Shown piece after piece: positions 56,355 to 64,000 of a stretch of 64,000 nucleotides of DNA. The stretch lies in assembly GCA_963802215.1 (NCBI GenBank), contig CAWDHQ010000001.1, forward strand, positions 1,550,001-1,614,000, in the 5' to 3' direction. The translations under genes and the position numbers were made by a program. The first letter of the stretch is position 1, and each line of letters starts with the position of its first letter. Source of the DNA: SHZI01 sp963802215 (GTDB lineage Bacteria; Pseudomonadota; Gammaproteobacteria; Steroidobacterales; GCA-2729495). Below the pieces are notes generated by a model. The model saw nothing but the letters and a program-made list of their open reading frames with translations, did no database searches and was not told the origin of the DNA.

Positions 56355-57953
56355 ATGGCATCGGGGCCGGGACAGCTCGCGCATCGGACAAGGCGCTGGA
56401 TCAGCGCCGCGGCACTGGTCGTGCTGGCAGCGCTGCCCGTCGCCGGACCCGCCACTGCCGCGGCCCGGCCCAACGTGCTGCTCATCCTCACCGACAACCA
56501 GAGCCCGTCGCTCATCGGCGCCTACGGCAATCGGGAAATCCTGACCCCGAACATCGACCGGCTGGCCAGCCAGGGCACGCTCTTCACCCGCGCCTTTGCC
56601 ACCAGCGGCGTCTGCTCCCCCGCGCGGGCAACTCTGCTGACCGGCCTCATCCCCTCCCGGAACGGCGTCCACAACGGGCTGCCGGAGCGCTTCGCGGTAC
56701 CCGGCTATTCCGCCATCGAGGAGTTCCGCAATCTCCCGCAGACCCTCGCGGACGCCGGCTACGTCACCGGGCTCGTCGGCAAGTACCACCTGGGCGACAG
56801 CGAGAAGCCGCAGCTCGGCTTCGGCAGCTGGGTGACGTTCAGCGGCGGCCACACGGAAAGCTTCGTGAAGCAGGCCGTGGTGGACAACGGGCGAACCTTC
56901 GACGTGGCGGCGTCCGGCGAGCACCTCACCGATTTCTGGACCCGGCGGGCGGTCGACTTCATCAACGCGCAGTCCGGGAAGCAGCCGTTCTTCCTCATGC
57001 TTTCCTACAACGGGCCCTACGTGCTGCCACCGACGGTACTCGACGCTCCGAATACCCGCCATGCCCGCTGGTACGAAGCGCACCCGCCCACGCCGGTCGG
57101 GGACCCGGTGCACCCGTACCTCGAAGCCTTCGCTCGTTCCTTTCCCGACAACATTCCCCTGCGCGGGGGTAACGTGGGCCGCGCCGCCATCGAGTCGCTG
57201 ACCAGTCCTCGCGCGATGATCAACGTGGCCTCCGAGACGTCGATGGTGGATGACGGCGTCGGCCGGGTGCTGGCCGCGCTCGAAGCTTCCGGGCTCGCGA
57301 AGGACACCCTCGTCATCTTCGCCTCGGACCAGGGCTCGGCCTTCGGCCAGAAGGGCCTGTGGGGCAACAGTTCCTGGGGCTCGCCCTATCCCGCCTACAA
57401 CGCGAACATGCAGATCCCGCTCATCGTCCGCCAGCCGGGGCAGATCCCTGCGGGCAGGCGCAGCAATCACACCGTCAACGAGTTCGACCTGCTCCCGACG
57501 ATCCTCGATTACGTGGGCCTTGGCGATCGCAGGATCGACGGCACGCCAGGGCAAAGCCACGCCGGGCTGTTCCGTGGCGGAGCCGGCGGCGACGAGCAGC
57601 CGGTGTTCTTCGAGTACATCACGACGCGCGTGATCCAGACCCGCGAATGGAAGTACACGAAGCGCTTCCTGGACGCGCCGGACGAGCTCTACGACCTTGC
57701 GAAGGACCCGGGGGAAACGCGCAACCTGGCGGCCGATCCGGCCCGGGCCGCCACCCTTCGCGATCTCGACGCGCAGCTCACGGCCTTCTTTGCCCGCCAT
57801 GCCGATCCCCGCTGGGACGTGTGGCGGGGTGGCACGGCGAAGGCCGTGCTCGTCTACGGCAACCGCAATCGCCGCTTTGCCGAGCGGTTCCCTGGCTGGA
57901 CGCCGCCGGTCACGGTCAAGGCCGTCGCCTTTCGCGATCCAGCGCCGAAGTGA
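56355..57953 (+). CDS. Type I sulfatase
   Basis: This 532-residue exported enzyme has a signal peptide (ISAAALVVLAALPVAGPATA), NVLLILTDNQSPSLIGAYGN with metal-binding Asp, and the sulfatase motif GVCSPARATLLTG whose Cys is converted to formylglycine, then LVGKYHLGDSE and DDGVGRVLAALEASG with FASDQGSAFG. It hydrolyses sulfate esters in the periplasm or outside the cell. No maturation enzyme is adjacent. The substrate is unknown. It is divergent from mlaE, with 90 bases between starts. Confidence 0.9.
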   Translation: MASGPGQLAHRTRRWISAAALVVLAALPVAGPATAAARPNVLLILTDNQSPSLIGAYGNREILTPNIDRLASQGTLFTRAFATSGVCSPARATLLTGLIPSRNGVHNGLPERFAVPGYSAIEEFRNLPQTLADAGYVTGLVGKYHLGDSEKPQLGFGSWVTFSGGHTESFVKQAVVDNGRTFDVAASGEHLTDFWTRRAVDFINAQSGKQPFFLMLSYNGPYVLPPTVLDAPNTRHARWYEAHPPTPVGDPVHPYLEAFARSFPDNIPLRGGNVGRAAIESLTSPRAMINVASETSMVDDGVGRVLAALEASGLAKDTLVIFASDQGSAFGQKGLWGNSSWGSPYPAYNANMQIPLIVRQPGQIPAGRRSNHTVNEFDLLPTILDYVGLGDRRIDGTPGQSHAGLFRGGAGGDEQPVFFEYITTRVIQTREWKYTKRFLDAPDELYDLAKDPGETRNLAADPARAATLRDLDAQLTAFFARHADPRWDVWRGGTAKAVLVYGNRNRRFAERFPGWTPPVTVKAVAFRDPAPK

Positions 57954-57969
57954 GGCGAACGCTGTCGCC

Positions 57970-58686
57970 GTGACGCCGCTCTTTCCGGTCATACACGAGG
58001 ACCCGGACCTGCTGGTGATCAACAAGCCGGCGGACCTGGTGTGCCACCCGAGCAAGGATGGCGAGCTGTCGAGCCTGATCGGGCGCATCCGGCTGCACCT
58101 CGGCGAGGGCGCCCGCCCGCACCTGGTGAACCGCCTGGACAGGGAGACCAGTGGCGTGATCCTCGTGGCGAAGACGGATGATGCCGCGCGCGAGATCCGC
58201 AGGCTGTGGGAGACCCGCCAGGTCCGGAAGGACTACCTGGCCATCGTCCACGGCCACGTCGCCGACGGGCGGGGAACCATCGACGCACCGCTCGGCAGGG
58301 ACGGATCGAGCAAGGTGGCGATCCGGGACTGCGTCCGGCCGGACGGGGTCGCATCCCGGACTGACTTCGAGGTGGAGCGCCGCTTCGAGCGGGACGGAGC
58401 CGCCTTCACCCTGCTCCGCGTCCAGCCTCACACCGGGCGCAAGCATCAGATCCGCATCCATCTGGCGCATCGGGGACACCCGATCGTGGGCGACAAGATC
58501 TACGGCGGTGACGAGGATGCGTATCTCGCGCTCGTGCAACGGCGGCTGACGGACGACCAGCGGGCGCGGCTGCTGCTCCCCCACCAGGCACTGCACGCGG
58601 AGTCCGTGGCCTTCGTGTGGCGGTCAACGCCCAGGGAATTCCGCTGTGGGCCGGAAAGCTGGTTCGCTGCATTTCTTGCAACGTAG
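57970..58686 (+). CDS. RluA-family pseudouridine synthase
   Basis: This 238-residue enzyme begins VIHEDPDLLVINKPADLVCH and has the catalytic segment HLVNRLDRETSGVILVAK (Asp in RLD), RKDYLAIVHG, and the RNA-binding pair GRKHQIRIHLAHRGHPIVGD. In most RluA proteins the segment is HRLDRxTSG; here the His is Asn. There is no S4 domain. The GTG at 57970 lies just after the sulfatase stop, and the open frame further upstream overlaps the sulfatase and is rejected. The target RNA is unknown. Confidence 0.85.
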   Translation: MTPLFPVIHEDPDLLVINKPADLVCHPSKDGELSSLIGRIRLHLGEGARPHLVNRLDRETSGVILVAKTDDAAREIRRLWETRQVRKDYLAIVHGHVADGRGTIDAPLGRDGSSKVAIRDCVRPDGVASRTDFEVERRFERDGAAFTLLRVQPHTGRKHQIRIHLAHRGHPIVGDKIYGGDEDAYLALVQRRLTDDQRARLLLPHQALHAESVAFVWRSTPREFRCGPESWFAAFLAT

Positions 58687-58731
58687 CGCCGCGCTAGAAT
58701 TCTCCCGACCTCCAGCGAGCACCACGACCCC

Positions 58732-59874
58732 ATGTACATCAACTTCTGGTACCCGATCTGCACCAGCGCCGAGCTCTCGGCCACCGCGCCGGTAATGGCC
58801 CGGATCCTCACCCTGCCCTTCGTGGCATTCCGCGACACGGACGGCCGGGCCCACGTACTCTCCGACACCTGCGTCCACCGTGGCGGCGCACTCCACAAGG
58901 GCAGGGTGGTCAATGGCCGCATGGCCTGCCCCTACCACGGCTGGCAGTTCGACGGCAGCGGTCGCTGCGCGCTCATCCCGTCCCTGGGCCCGGAAGGCAC
59001 CATCCCCGCCCGTGCCAAGGTCGACAGCTACCCGGTCGTGGAGCGCTACGGCATCGTGTTTGCCTTCCTGGGCGACCTTTCCGAAACCGAACGCCCGGCG
59101 CCTTATGAGGTCAGGGAATACGGCCAGCCGGGCTGGCGCGCGGGACTCGTCACCTTCGACATCGACGCCTACTTCGAGCGCTCGATCGAGAACGGCCTGG
59201 ACCCGGTGCACAACGAATTCGTCCATACCCTGCAGGGGAACATCAGGTTCCGCCCCGACCGCATGCAGGTGACGTCAGACGAGTGGAGCAGCACGGTGTT
59301 CGTGCGCATGGACCCGCCGAAGAAGGGCACCACCCAGCTCGAGAGCCTCCGGGACGACCTCAATCCGGAGCACTTCAGCGCGAGTTCCGGCCACTACGGG
59401 GTGAACACGCTGATCACCCGGATCAGCCTGTCGAAGGACAACGTGTTCGTGCAGTACTTCTTCGAGCAGCCGATCGACGACAGCCACACGCGGATTTTCT
59501 TCCTGAACATGCGCAACTGCATGCTCGAGGAGACGAACGACGCCCGCATGGAGAAGATCAACCTGGACATCGCCGCCGAAGACATCGCGGTGATCACGAA
59601 ACTGAACCCCGCGCGCACGCCCGAGACGTCCACGAAGGAAGTGCTGGTGGTCGGCGACGAGTGCATCGGCCAGTACCGGAAGCACCTGGGCGAGTGGGAA
59701 AGCCGCGGCTGGCGCCTCGACATGCGCGCCCTCAGGGCGAACGCCGGCGACGTGGCCTGTGCGATCCCCTCGCCCGCCCGGCGGCGCGAGAAGAACTGGG
59801 TGCTCGACCCCGCGCCGCTGCTGCCGGCCGGTGCAGGAGCGGCTTCAGCCGTGACCACCGATGGTCGCGGCTGA
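58732..59874 (+). CDS. Rieske 2Fe-2S ring-hydroxylating-type oxygenase
   Basis: This 380-residue protein has the Rieske motif CVHRGGALHKGRVVNGRMAC followed by PYHGWQFDGSG (C-x-H-x15-17-C-x2-H) and a catalytic domain with ENGLDPVHNEFVHTLQGN, where the His, His and Asp ligands of mononuclear iron lie. It is of the alpha-subunit, monomeric type (vanillate demethylase or ketosteroid hydroxylase relatives). No ferredoxin reductase is adjacent. The last residues (AGAGAASAVTTDGRG) are encoded by a REP palindrome that overlaps the stop codon, so the normal C-terminus has been changed. Confidence 0.88.
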   Translation: MYINFWYPICTSAELSATAPVMARILTLPFVAFRDTDGRAHVLSDTCVHRGGALHKGRVVNGRMACPYHGWQFDGSGRCALIPSLGPEGTIPARAKVDSYPVVERYGIVFAFLGDLSETERPAPYEVREYGQPGWRAGLVTFDIDAYFERSIENGLDPVHNEFVHTLQGNIRFRPDRMQVTSDEWSSTVFVRMDPPKKGTTQLESLRDDLNPEHFSASSGHYGVNTLITRISLSKDNVFVQYFFEQPIDDSHTRIFFLNMRNCMLEETNDARMEKINLDIAAEDIAVITKLNPARTPETSTKEVLVVGDECIGQYRKHLGEWESRGWRLDMRALRANAGDVACAIPSPARRREKNWVLDPAPLLPAGAGAASAVTTDGRG

Positions 59875-59886
59875 AGCCGCTCCTGC
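59833..59886. repeat. REP palindrome pair at the end of the Rieske gene
   Basis: GCAGGAGCGGCTTCAGCCG (59833-59851) and CGGCTGAAGCCGCTCCTGC (59868-59886) are perfect 19-bp inverted repeats separated by 16 bases. The element covers the stop codon of the Rieske oxygenase gene and could end transcription in either direction. It shares the AGGAGCG core with the elements at 19187, 61141 and 61852. Confidence 0.85.
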
Positions 59887-59950
59887 GGCGCTCCCGCGCT
59901 CCGGTAGGCAGGTGTATATTCCGGGTGGGTTGCCCCACGGGAGCAGTTCC

Positions 59951-61144
59951 ATGCCACCGATCCGCATCCTCCCGGCTGCCTGCGCGGCCATCATCATGGC
60001 CATCGCGGTCCCTGCCCACGCCCAGCTCGGCGGGATCGTGGACAAGCTCAAGCGCAAGGCAGAGCAGCAGGTCGACCGACAGGTCGACAAGGCAATCGAC
60101 TGCACGGTCGGGGACCCGGCGTGCGCCGGGGAGAAGCCCAAGGACGCGGCGAGCCAACCTGGCTCATCCCAGACGGGCGCCGACACCTCCGGCACCGCGA
60201 ACGACGCCGTCTGGCGCGACTACGACTATGTGCCCGGCCGCACCGTCTGGTTCTCGACGGACTTCACAGGTGACAAGGTCGGGCGCTTCCCGGCCAGCCT
60301 GGAGTTCATTAAGGGCAACGCCCAGGTGGTCGAGCAGGGTGACGTCCGCCTGCTGGAATTCGCCGAGTACACGGAGTTCACCGTGAACCTGCCGGAGAAC
60401 CTGCCGCCGGACTTCTCGCTGGAGGTCACCGCTCAGGCCGCCGCGCCGAACCTCTCCATTGACATCTTCTTCAGCGAGCTGAAGACCGGGGTGCGCAGCT
60501 ACGGCAGCAACTACCTGCGCCTGTTCCGCATCCCCGGCATCTACAGCCAGGGCAACCCGGTGGCCAGCATCGACAGCCTGTGGAAGGTGGCAGAACAGCG
60601 TGTGCCCTTCCGTTTCCAGGCTGACGGCGACTACGCCATCCTGTACGCCGACGCGGAGCGCGCGGCAAACATGCCTAATGCCAGGTTCGAACGGACCAAC
60701 AAGGTCTGGTTCAAGGTGAACGCGAACCAGAACCGCCGGGCCTACATCCAGTTCATCGAGGTGGCGGTGGGCGTGGACGAACTCTACGACTCACTGGCGA
60801 AGACCGGCGAGTTCACGACCCGGGGCATCCTGTTCGACTTCGACAGCGACCGGCTGCGGCCGGAGTCCACCCCGACCCTGGATGAACTCCACGAGGCGCT
60901 CACCAAGCACCCTGACCTGGCCGTGAGCATCGAGGGGCACACCGACGACCAGGGTGACGCGGACTACAACCAGAAGCTGTCGGCCCGCCGGGCGGCAGCC
61001 GTGGTGGCCCACCTGACCAGCCGGGGCATAGCCGCGAGCCGCCTGTCGTCCGTGGGCAAGGGCGAGAGCGAGCCGGCGGCCAGCAACGCCACGGCCGCGG
61101 GCCGGGAGCAGAACCGGCGCGTGGTGCTCCGCAAGAAGCCGTAA
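59951..61144 (+). CDS. OmpA-family protein
   Basis: This 397-residue protein has a signal peptide (AACAAIIMAIAVPAHA), an extended Lys/Gln-rich segment, a lectin-like middle domain (YVPGRTVWFSTDFTGDKVGR, LPENLPPDFSLEVTAQAA) and a C-terminal OmpA peptidoglycan-binding domain (ILFDFDSDRLRPESTPTLDE, VSIEGHTDDQGDADYNQKLS, GKGESEP). GGGAG lies 8 bases before the ATG. It probably binds the cell wall in the periplasm, with the middle part binding a partner. A REP element covers its 3' end. Confidence 0.88.
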   Translation: MPPIRILPAACAAIIMAIAVPAHAQLGGIVDKLKRKAEQQVDRQVDKAIDCTVGDPACAGEKPKDAASQPGSSQTGADTSGTANDAVWRDYDYVPGRTVWFSTDFTGDKVGRFPASLEFIKGNAQVVEQGDVRLLEFAEYTEFTVNLPENLPPDFSLEVTAQAAAPNLSIDIFFSELKTGVRSYGSNYLRLFRIPGIYSQGNPVASIDSLWKVAEQRVPFRFQADGDYAILYADAERAANMPNARFERTNKVWFKVNANQNRRAYIQFIEVAVGVDELYDSLAKTGEFTTRGILFDFDSDRLRPESTPTLDELHEALTKHPDLAVSIEGHTDDQGDADYNQKLSARRAAAVVAHLTSRGIAASRLSSVGKGESEPAASNATAAGREQNRRVVLRKKP

Positions 61145-61198
61145 GAGCGGCTTCGGCCGTGAACCCGAATCTTGATCGCGCCTTGAGGCGCTCCTACG
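61141..61198. repeat. REP-like pair after the OmpA gene
   Basis: GTAAGAGCGGCTTCGGCCGTGA (61141-61162) and TCGCGCCTTGAGGCGCTCCTAC (61176-61198) face each other with a 13-base gap. Each arm is a variant of the dispersed GTAGGAGCG motif; the first overlaps the OmpA-like stop codon. Confidence 0.75.
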
Positions 61199-61255
61199 GC
61201 GGGCTAGGGCGAATGTTAGCGACGGACTACCCCGTCAGAAGCCAGGAGCAGATTC

Positions 61256-61855
61256 TTGGGCATTCCGGTGCTCTCCGCCGCCGAGTACCCCGACACCGGG
61301 AAGGCCCGGGCAGTGTCGGACTGGGTCGATGCATACCGCGCCGTCAAGGACGACCGTGAGTATCAGCGCGCCCTGGAAGGTGGCACCTACGCAAGCCTGC
61401 TGGCGTACCTGACGAGCCACCCCGAGGGTCGCCACAGACCGGAGATCGAGGCCGAGGTGGCACGGCGGATGGCCGCGGATCCGGCCGCACCCGAGCGCGT
61501 CACGGACCAGGGCTACCCGGCCGGCACCTGCGTGTCGCCCGCGGACGACACGGTGAGCGCCCTCAGCATGCCGGCCATGGGCAGCATCGGCATCCGGGGA
61601 GGCGTGCTCTGCGACAACACGACCGCCGGCCGGCGCGTGCTAGCCTGGCGGGAGTGGTTCTGCCGGGGCTTCGAGACCGAGGCCGACCGCGTGCGGGATT
61701 GCGTCGTCGCCTGGTGGCAGGACGGCTATCGGGCGCCGCGGTTGCCGCCGAACGGCTACGGTTACACCGTCGACACGAATTTCGAGATACGCATGTCGCC
61801 GGCAGTGACGTTCATCGTGGCGCCACCGAAGTGGCAGCCCGCCGTTCGCCCGTAG
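61256..61855 (+). CDS. Conserved-looking hypothetical protein
   Basis: This 199-residue protein reads from a TTG at 61256 that is preceded by AGGAG 7 bases away. It contains DWVDAYRAVKDDREYQRAL, a Cys-containing middle (YPAGTCVSPADDT, GGVLCDNTTAG, WREWFCRGFETEADRVRDC) and a Tyr/Pro-rich C-terminus ending in PAVTFIVAPPKWQ. No signal peptide or membrane segment is evident, although the first 20 residues would allow one to be missing if the start is further upstream. The family is not recognised. REP elements lie on both sides. Confidence 0.55.
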   Translation: MGIPVLSAAEYPDTGKARAVSDWVDAYRAVKDDREYQRALEGGTYASLLAYLTSHPEGRHRPEIEAEVARRMAADPAAPERVTDQGYPAGTCVSPADDTVSALSMPAMGSIGIRGGVLCDNTTAGRRVLAWREWFCRGFETEADRVRDCVVAWWQDGYRAPRLPPNGYGYTVDTNFEIRMSPAVTFIVAPPKWQPAVRP

Positions 61856-61909
61856 GAGCGCCCTGAGGCGCGATCGTCACATAGTTTTCGCGCCTGAAGG
61901 CGCTCCTAC
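61852..61909. repeat. REP-like inverted pair between convergent genes
   Basis: GTAGGAGCGCCCTGAGGCGCGA (61852-61873) and TCGCGCCTGAAGGCGCTCCTAC (61888-61909) are imperfect inverted repeats with a 14-base centre. The element overlaps the stop of the hypothetical gene and ends 4 bases before the stop of the convergent propeller-protein gene. Confidence 0.85.
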
Positions 61910-61913
61910 ATAC

Positions 61914-63086
61914 CTAGCGCGCGACCGCGGCGGTCTTCTCCGGCGCGCCGGAATTGAAGTCCGTCACGATCATCGCGTCGGGCGGCACCGGCGTCTCGGG
62001 AATGCCCTTGTAGTTCTCCGGCCCCAGGTTCAGCGACGACACGTCCATGACGAAGGTGGACAGGTTGGCGCGGCCCGTGGCGCTGCGCGCGAACAGCATC
62101 TTCTTGCCGTTCTTGGACAGGGACGGCAGGCCGTCGAAGCCCGGGTTGAAGGTCAGTCGCTTGGACGGCGCGCCGGTCAGGTCGCCCAGGTGGACCTCCC
62201 AGTTGTTCCCCTCGTCCATCCGCACGAAGACGTAGTGCCGGCCGTCGGGACCGGGGTACGGCGCCCAGTTCATGCTCCGGTCGAAGGTGCGCTGCTTCAG
62301 GTCCGTGCCATCGTGCTTGATGGTGAAGACGGTCATGGGCGTGGGCTTGACCTTGCCGTACTCGCTGCGGCGCCAGGCACGGAACATGATCGTCTCGTTG
62401 TCCGGCATGTAGAAGGGCGCGCCGGGCTGCCAGTCCTCCGTGAAGGTGATCTGCTGCTCGTCCGTGCCGTCCGGCCGGATCCGCCAGAGGTTCATGTTGC
62501 CGTCGATGGCACGGCCGAACACGACCCAGTCACCCTTTGGCGACACGGACACCTCGGCCTCGTAGTACTTGTTGTTGGTGAGCCGCTTGATGTTGCTGCC
62601 GTCCAGGTCGGAGGTGTACAGCTCCGCGCCGGTGGGGTAGTCGTTGGAGTCGGACCAGTTGCCCTTGGGCAGGTCCAGGTTGTCCTTGGTGGACGTCCAG
62701 ACGATGCGCTTCTGGTCGGGGAAGAAGTAGGAGCAGGCGTCGTTGCCCTTCGCGTTGACCCGCCAGGCCTTCTTGCCGTCGTCCGTGAAGATCCAGGTCA
62801 GCGCGCCGCCCACCTTGCCGGGCTCGGGCTTCGCCGCCTCGGGATCCTGGGTCTGGGCGATGATGTGGTAGTCGTCCGGCGCGTAATAGGCTTCGGCCGC
62901 CGGATAGATGTTGGGGATCTTCGTCATGGGCAGTTCCGTGCCGGCCGGCATCGGCGGCGGCGCGGCGGAGAAGTCGGGCTTGGCGGTGCCGGAGTGGCTG
63001 CCGGCCAGCACGGGGCCAGCGATCCCGAAAGACAGGGCAATGGCAACGGCGAGGGTGACTGGGGGGTGCTGTAGCGGGCGACGCAT
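61914..63086 (-). CDS. TolB-like beta-propeller exported protein
   Basis: This 390-residue protein has a signal peptide (VTLAVAIALSFGIAGPVLA) and repeated propeller blades of the TolB/WD40-like type: ELYTSDLDGSNIKRLTNNKY, EVSVSPKGDWVVFGRAIDGN, LWRIRPDGTDEQQITF and GFDGLPSLSKNGKKMLFARS. GGGAG lies 7 bases before the ATG. Such propellers often act as scaffolds or as domains of periplasmic dipeptidases; no catalytic domain is present. It follows the duplicated-domain protein gene on the same strand after 133 bases. Confidence 0.85.
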   Translation of the reverse strand: MRRPLQHPPVTLAVAIALSFGIAGPVLAGSHSGTAKPDFSAAPPPMPAGTELPMTKIPNIYPAAEAYYAPDDYHIIAQTQDPEAAKPEPGKVGGALTWIFTDDGKKAWRVNAKGNDACSYFFPDQKRIVWTSTKDNLDLPKGNWSDSNDYPTGAELYTSDLDGSNIKRLTNNKYYEAEVSVSPKGDWVVFGRAIDGNMNLWRIRPDGTDEQQITFTEDWQPGAPFYMPDNETIMFRAWRRSEYGKVKPTPMTVFTIKHDGTDLKQRTFDRSMNWAPYPGPDGRHYVFVRMDEGNNWEVHLGDLTGAPSKRLTFNPGFDGLPSLSKNGKKMLFARSATGRANLSTFVMDVSSLNLGPENYKGIPETPVPPDAMIVTDFNSGAPEKTAAVAR

Positions 63087-63219
63087 GGCGGCTCTCCCGA
63101 AGTTTGCTGTGGGGGGTGGCGGCCGAGTATGCCCCAATTCCCGAACCGGGGAACCTGCGGCGCGGCAAGGCGCCGCAGGTTCCCCGGCAGCGCCTCGCCG
63201 CAGTCCCGTCAGCCCAGCA

Positions 63220-63804
63220 CTACTTCGTCGTGGGCGTGACCACCTGGAGCGACGTGGCGGACTTCAGGGTCACGACAACCACGTCGCCCGGCTTGACGGC
63301 GTCCAGCTTCCGGGCTTCCGGGCCGACCTGCAACGTGCGGGTATTGCCCTCCGGGCCAACCAGCGTCACGGTCCGCGTGGCGTAGTCGATGGCGGTCACC
63401 TTGCCCGAGACCACCACGGTGTCCACGACGACGCCCATGGGCTTGGCGCCCTTCGGTGCGGTCACCAGGGACGAACCACCGGTCACGTTCGGCGCTGCCT
63501 GGCCGGCGGGCACCACTTCGATCGTCACGGTGTCCTCCGCCTGGGCAATCACCTGGTCGCCGACCTTGATCTGGTCGAAATTCTTCACGGCAGGACCCGC
63601 CTGGACATCGACGAGGGAGCCGTCCTCCAGCCTGAGGGTGATCCAGCGATCCTTCTTGTCGATCTTGGTGACCGTCGAGGTACGGGTGACGCTCGCGGAG
63701 ACCGAGCCGGCGGGCTTGTCGGTGGCGCTGGCCATGACGGGTGCAGCGCCAAGCGTGACAAGGCTGACGACGGCCGCGAGCAGCGAGATGCGCGTGGTAT
63801 TCAT
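63220..63804 (-). CDS. Exported protein with two similar beta domains
   Basis: This 194-residue protein has a signal peptide (SLLAAVVSLVTLGAAPVMA) and two related units: TVTKIDKKDRWITLRLEDGS...FDQIKVGDQVIA and KVTAIDYATRTVTLVGPEGN...LDAVKPGDVVVV. The repeat suggests a duplicated OB-like or SH3-like domain. The function is not known. Two ATGs (63816 and 63804) are possible; an AAGGA abuts the first, so the second is chosen with reserve. Confidence 0.7.
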   Translation of the reverse strand: MNTTRISLLAAVVSLVTLGAAPVMASATDKPAGSVSASVTRTSTVTKIDKKDRWITLRLEDGSLVDVQAGPAVKNFDQIKVGDQVIAQAEDTVTIEVVPAGQAAPNVTGGSSLVTAPKGAKPMGVVVDTVVVSGKVTAIDYATRTVTLVGPEGNTRTLQVGPEARKLDAVKPGDVVVVTLKSATSLQVVTPTTK

Positions 63805-63876
63805 GACTATTCTCATTCCTTCTGTCTGTTGGGCTCTGGGGAAACCCGCAGTCTACGCCGGTCCCCGCTACCAGGC

Positions 63877-64000
63877 CTACTGCAACGCCGGACTTGCCCG
63901 CAGGCGTTCGATGGCCAGATCGAGGAACGCGCGAACCTTCCGGGACGCGTTCCGGCCCTCCCGGTGCACCACGTGCACCGGCACGGGCTCCGGCTCGTAC
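63877..64000 (-). CDS. LysR-family regulator, C-terminal fragment at window edge
   Basis: The last 40 residues of a frame entering from beyond the window end read YEPEPVPVHVVHREGRNA and ASRKVRAFLDLAIERLR with a stop at 63877. The stretch VRAFLDLAIERL is the usual end of a LysR substrate-binding domain, so a LysR-type regulator is likely. The rest is outside the window. Confidence 0.7.
   Translation of the reverse strand, partial: YEPEPVPVHVVHREGRNASRKVRAFLDLAIERLRASPALQ

Noticed and set aside
56265..58088. Extension of the MlaE frame to 58088 on the minus strand
   Set aside because: It runs antisense through the sulfatase gene, has no MlaE-like sequence upstream of 56264, and the STAS-like domain starts at 56264.

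Overview
The window is GC-rich, densely packed chromosomal DNA, most likely from a gammaproteobacterium. Pointers are a proteobacterial cbb3 oxidase cluster (ccoNOQPGHIS), a PA2779/PA2778-type pair, an Mla-type lipid transport operon, an NhaR-like regulator and REP-type palindromes built on GTAGGAGCG-like cores. The many small oxidoreductases, NTF2-fold proteins, a Rieske oxygenase and a sulfatase would fit a Steroidobacter/Nevskia/Xanthomonas-related lineage, but the exact group cannot be fixed from this sequence.

Layout. 1-1504: coiled-coil protein and LuxR-type regulator, both on the minus strand. 1985-9624: a six-gene plus-strand operon that looks like a highly divergent functional-amyloid (Fap-like) system. 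It encodes two secreted proteins made almost entirely of Ser-Asp-Asn repeats, a small protein carrying the same C-terminal module, a C39 cysteine peptidase, a membrane-anchored coiled-coil protein and an outer-membrane beta-barrel with an N-terminal coiled coil. 9617-14969: SDR, NERD-like and thioredoxin-like genes, an unannotated-size metallothionein-like gene (12485-12637) with a small membrane partner, AraC regulator and two NTF2-fold proteins. 15127-19159: a probable small island scar next to tRNA-Arg(TCG), holding an antitoxin with a decayed ParE-type toxin, a HAF/dockerin secreted protein, an SH3-like protein and a rhodanese lipoprotein. 19205-26988: GST, pyrB, NDH-2-like dehydrogenase ending inside an 86-bp perfect palindrome, a cupin, NhaR-like regulator, a voltage-gated channel with an unusual TLEGWAD filter and the PA2779/PA2778 pair.

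26968-37197: two histidine kinases and a FixJ-type regulator facing the cbb3 oxidase structural and assembly operon. 37528-47118: universal stress protein, CpxAR-like two-component system, then a P-type (probably Ca2+) ATPase translationally coupled to a Na+/Ca2+ exchanger, bracketed by two paralogous membrane proteins of unknown function. 47235-52746: glycogen phosphorylase, a YqaA-like membrane protein, a lipoprotein, and an RsuA-type pseudouridine synthase coupled to a Kv-like potassium channel with a zinc-ribbon tail. 52715-56264: MCE/Mla operon. 56355-64000: sulfatase, RluA-type synthase, Rieske oxygenase, OmpA-like protein, several REP elements, a TolB-like propeller protein, a duplicated periplasmic domain protein and the 3' end of a LysR gene cut by the window edge.

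The most notable candidate is the 1985-9624 operon. It has the six-component logic of Pseudomonas fapABCDEF, but the fibre subunits are low-complexity SDN-repeat proteins. All function calls come from reading motifs by eye; no database search was possible.
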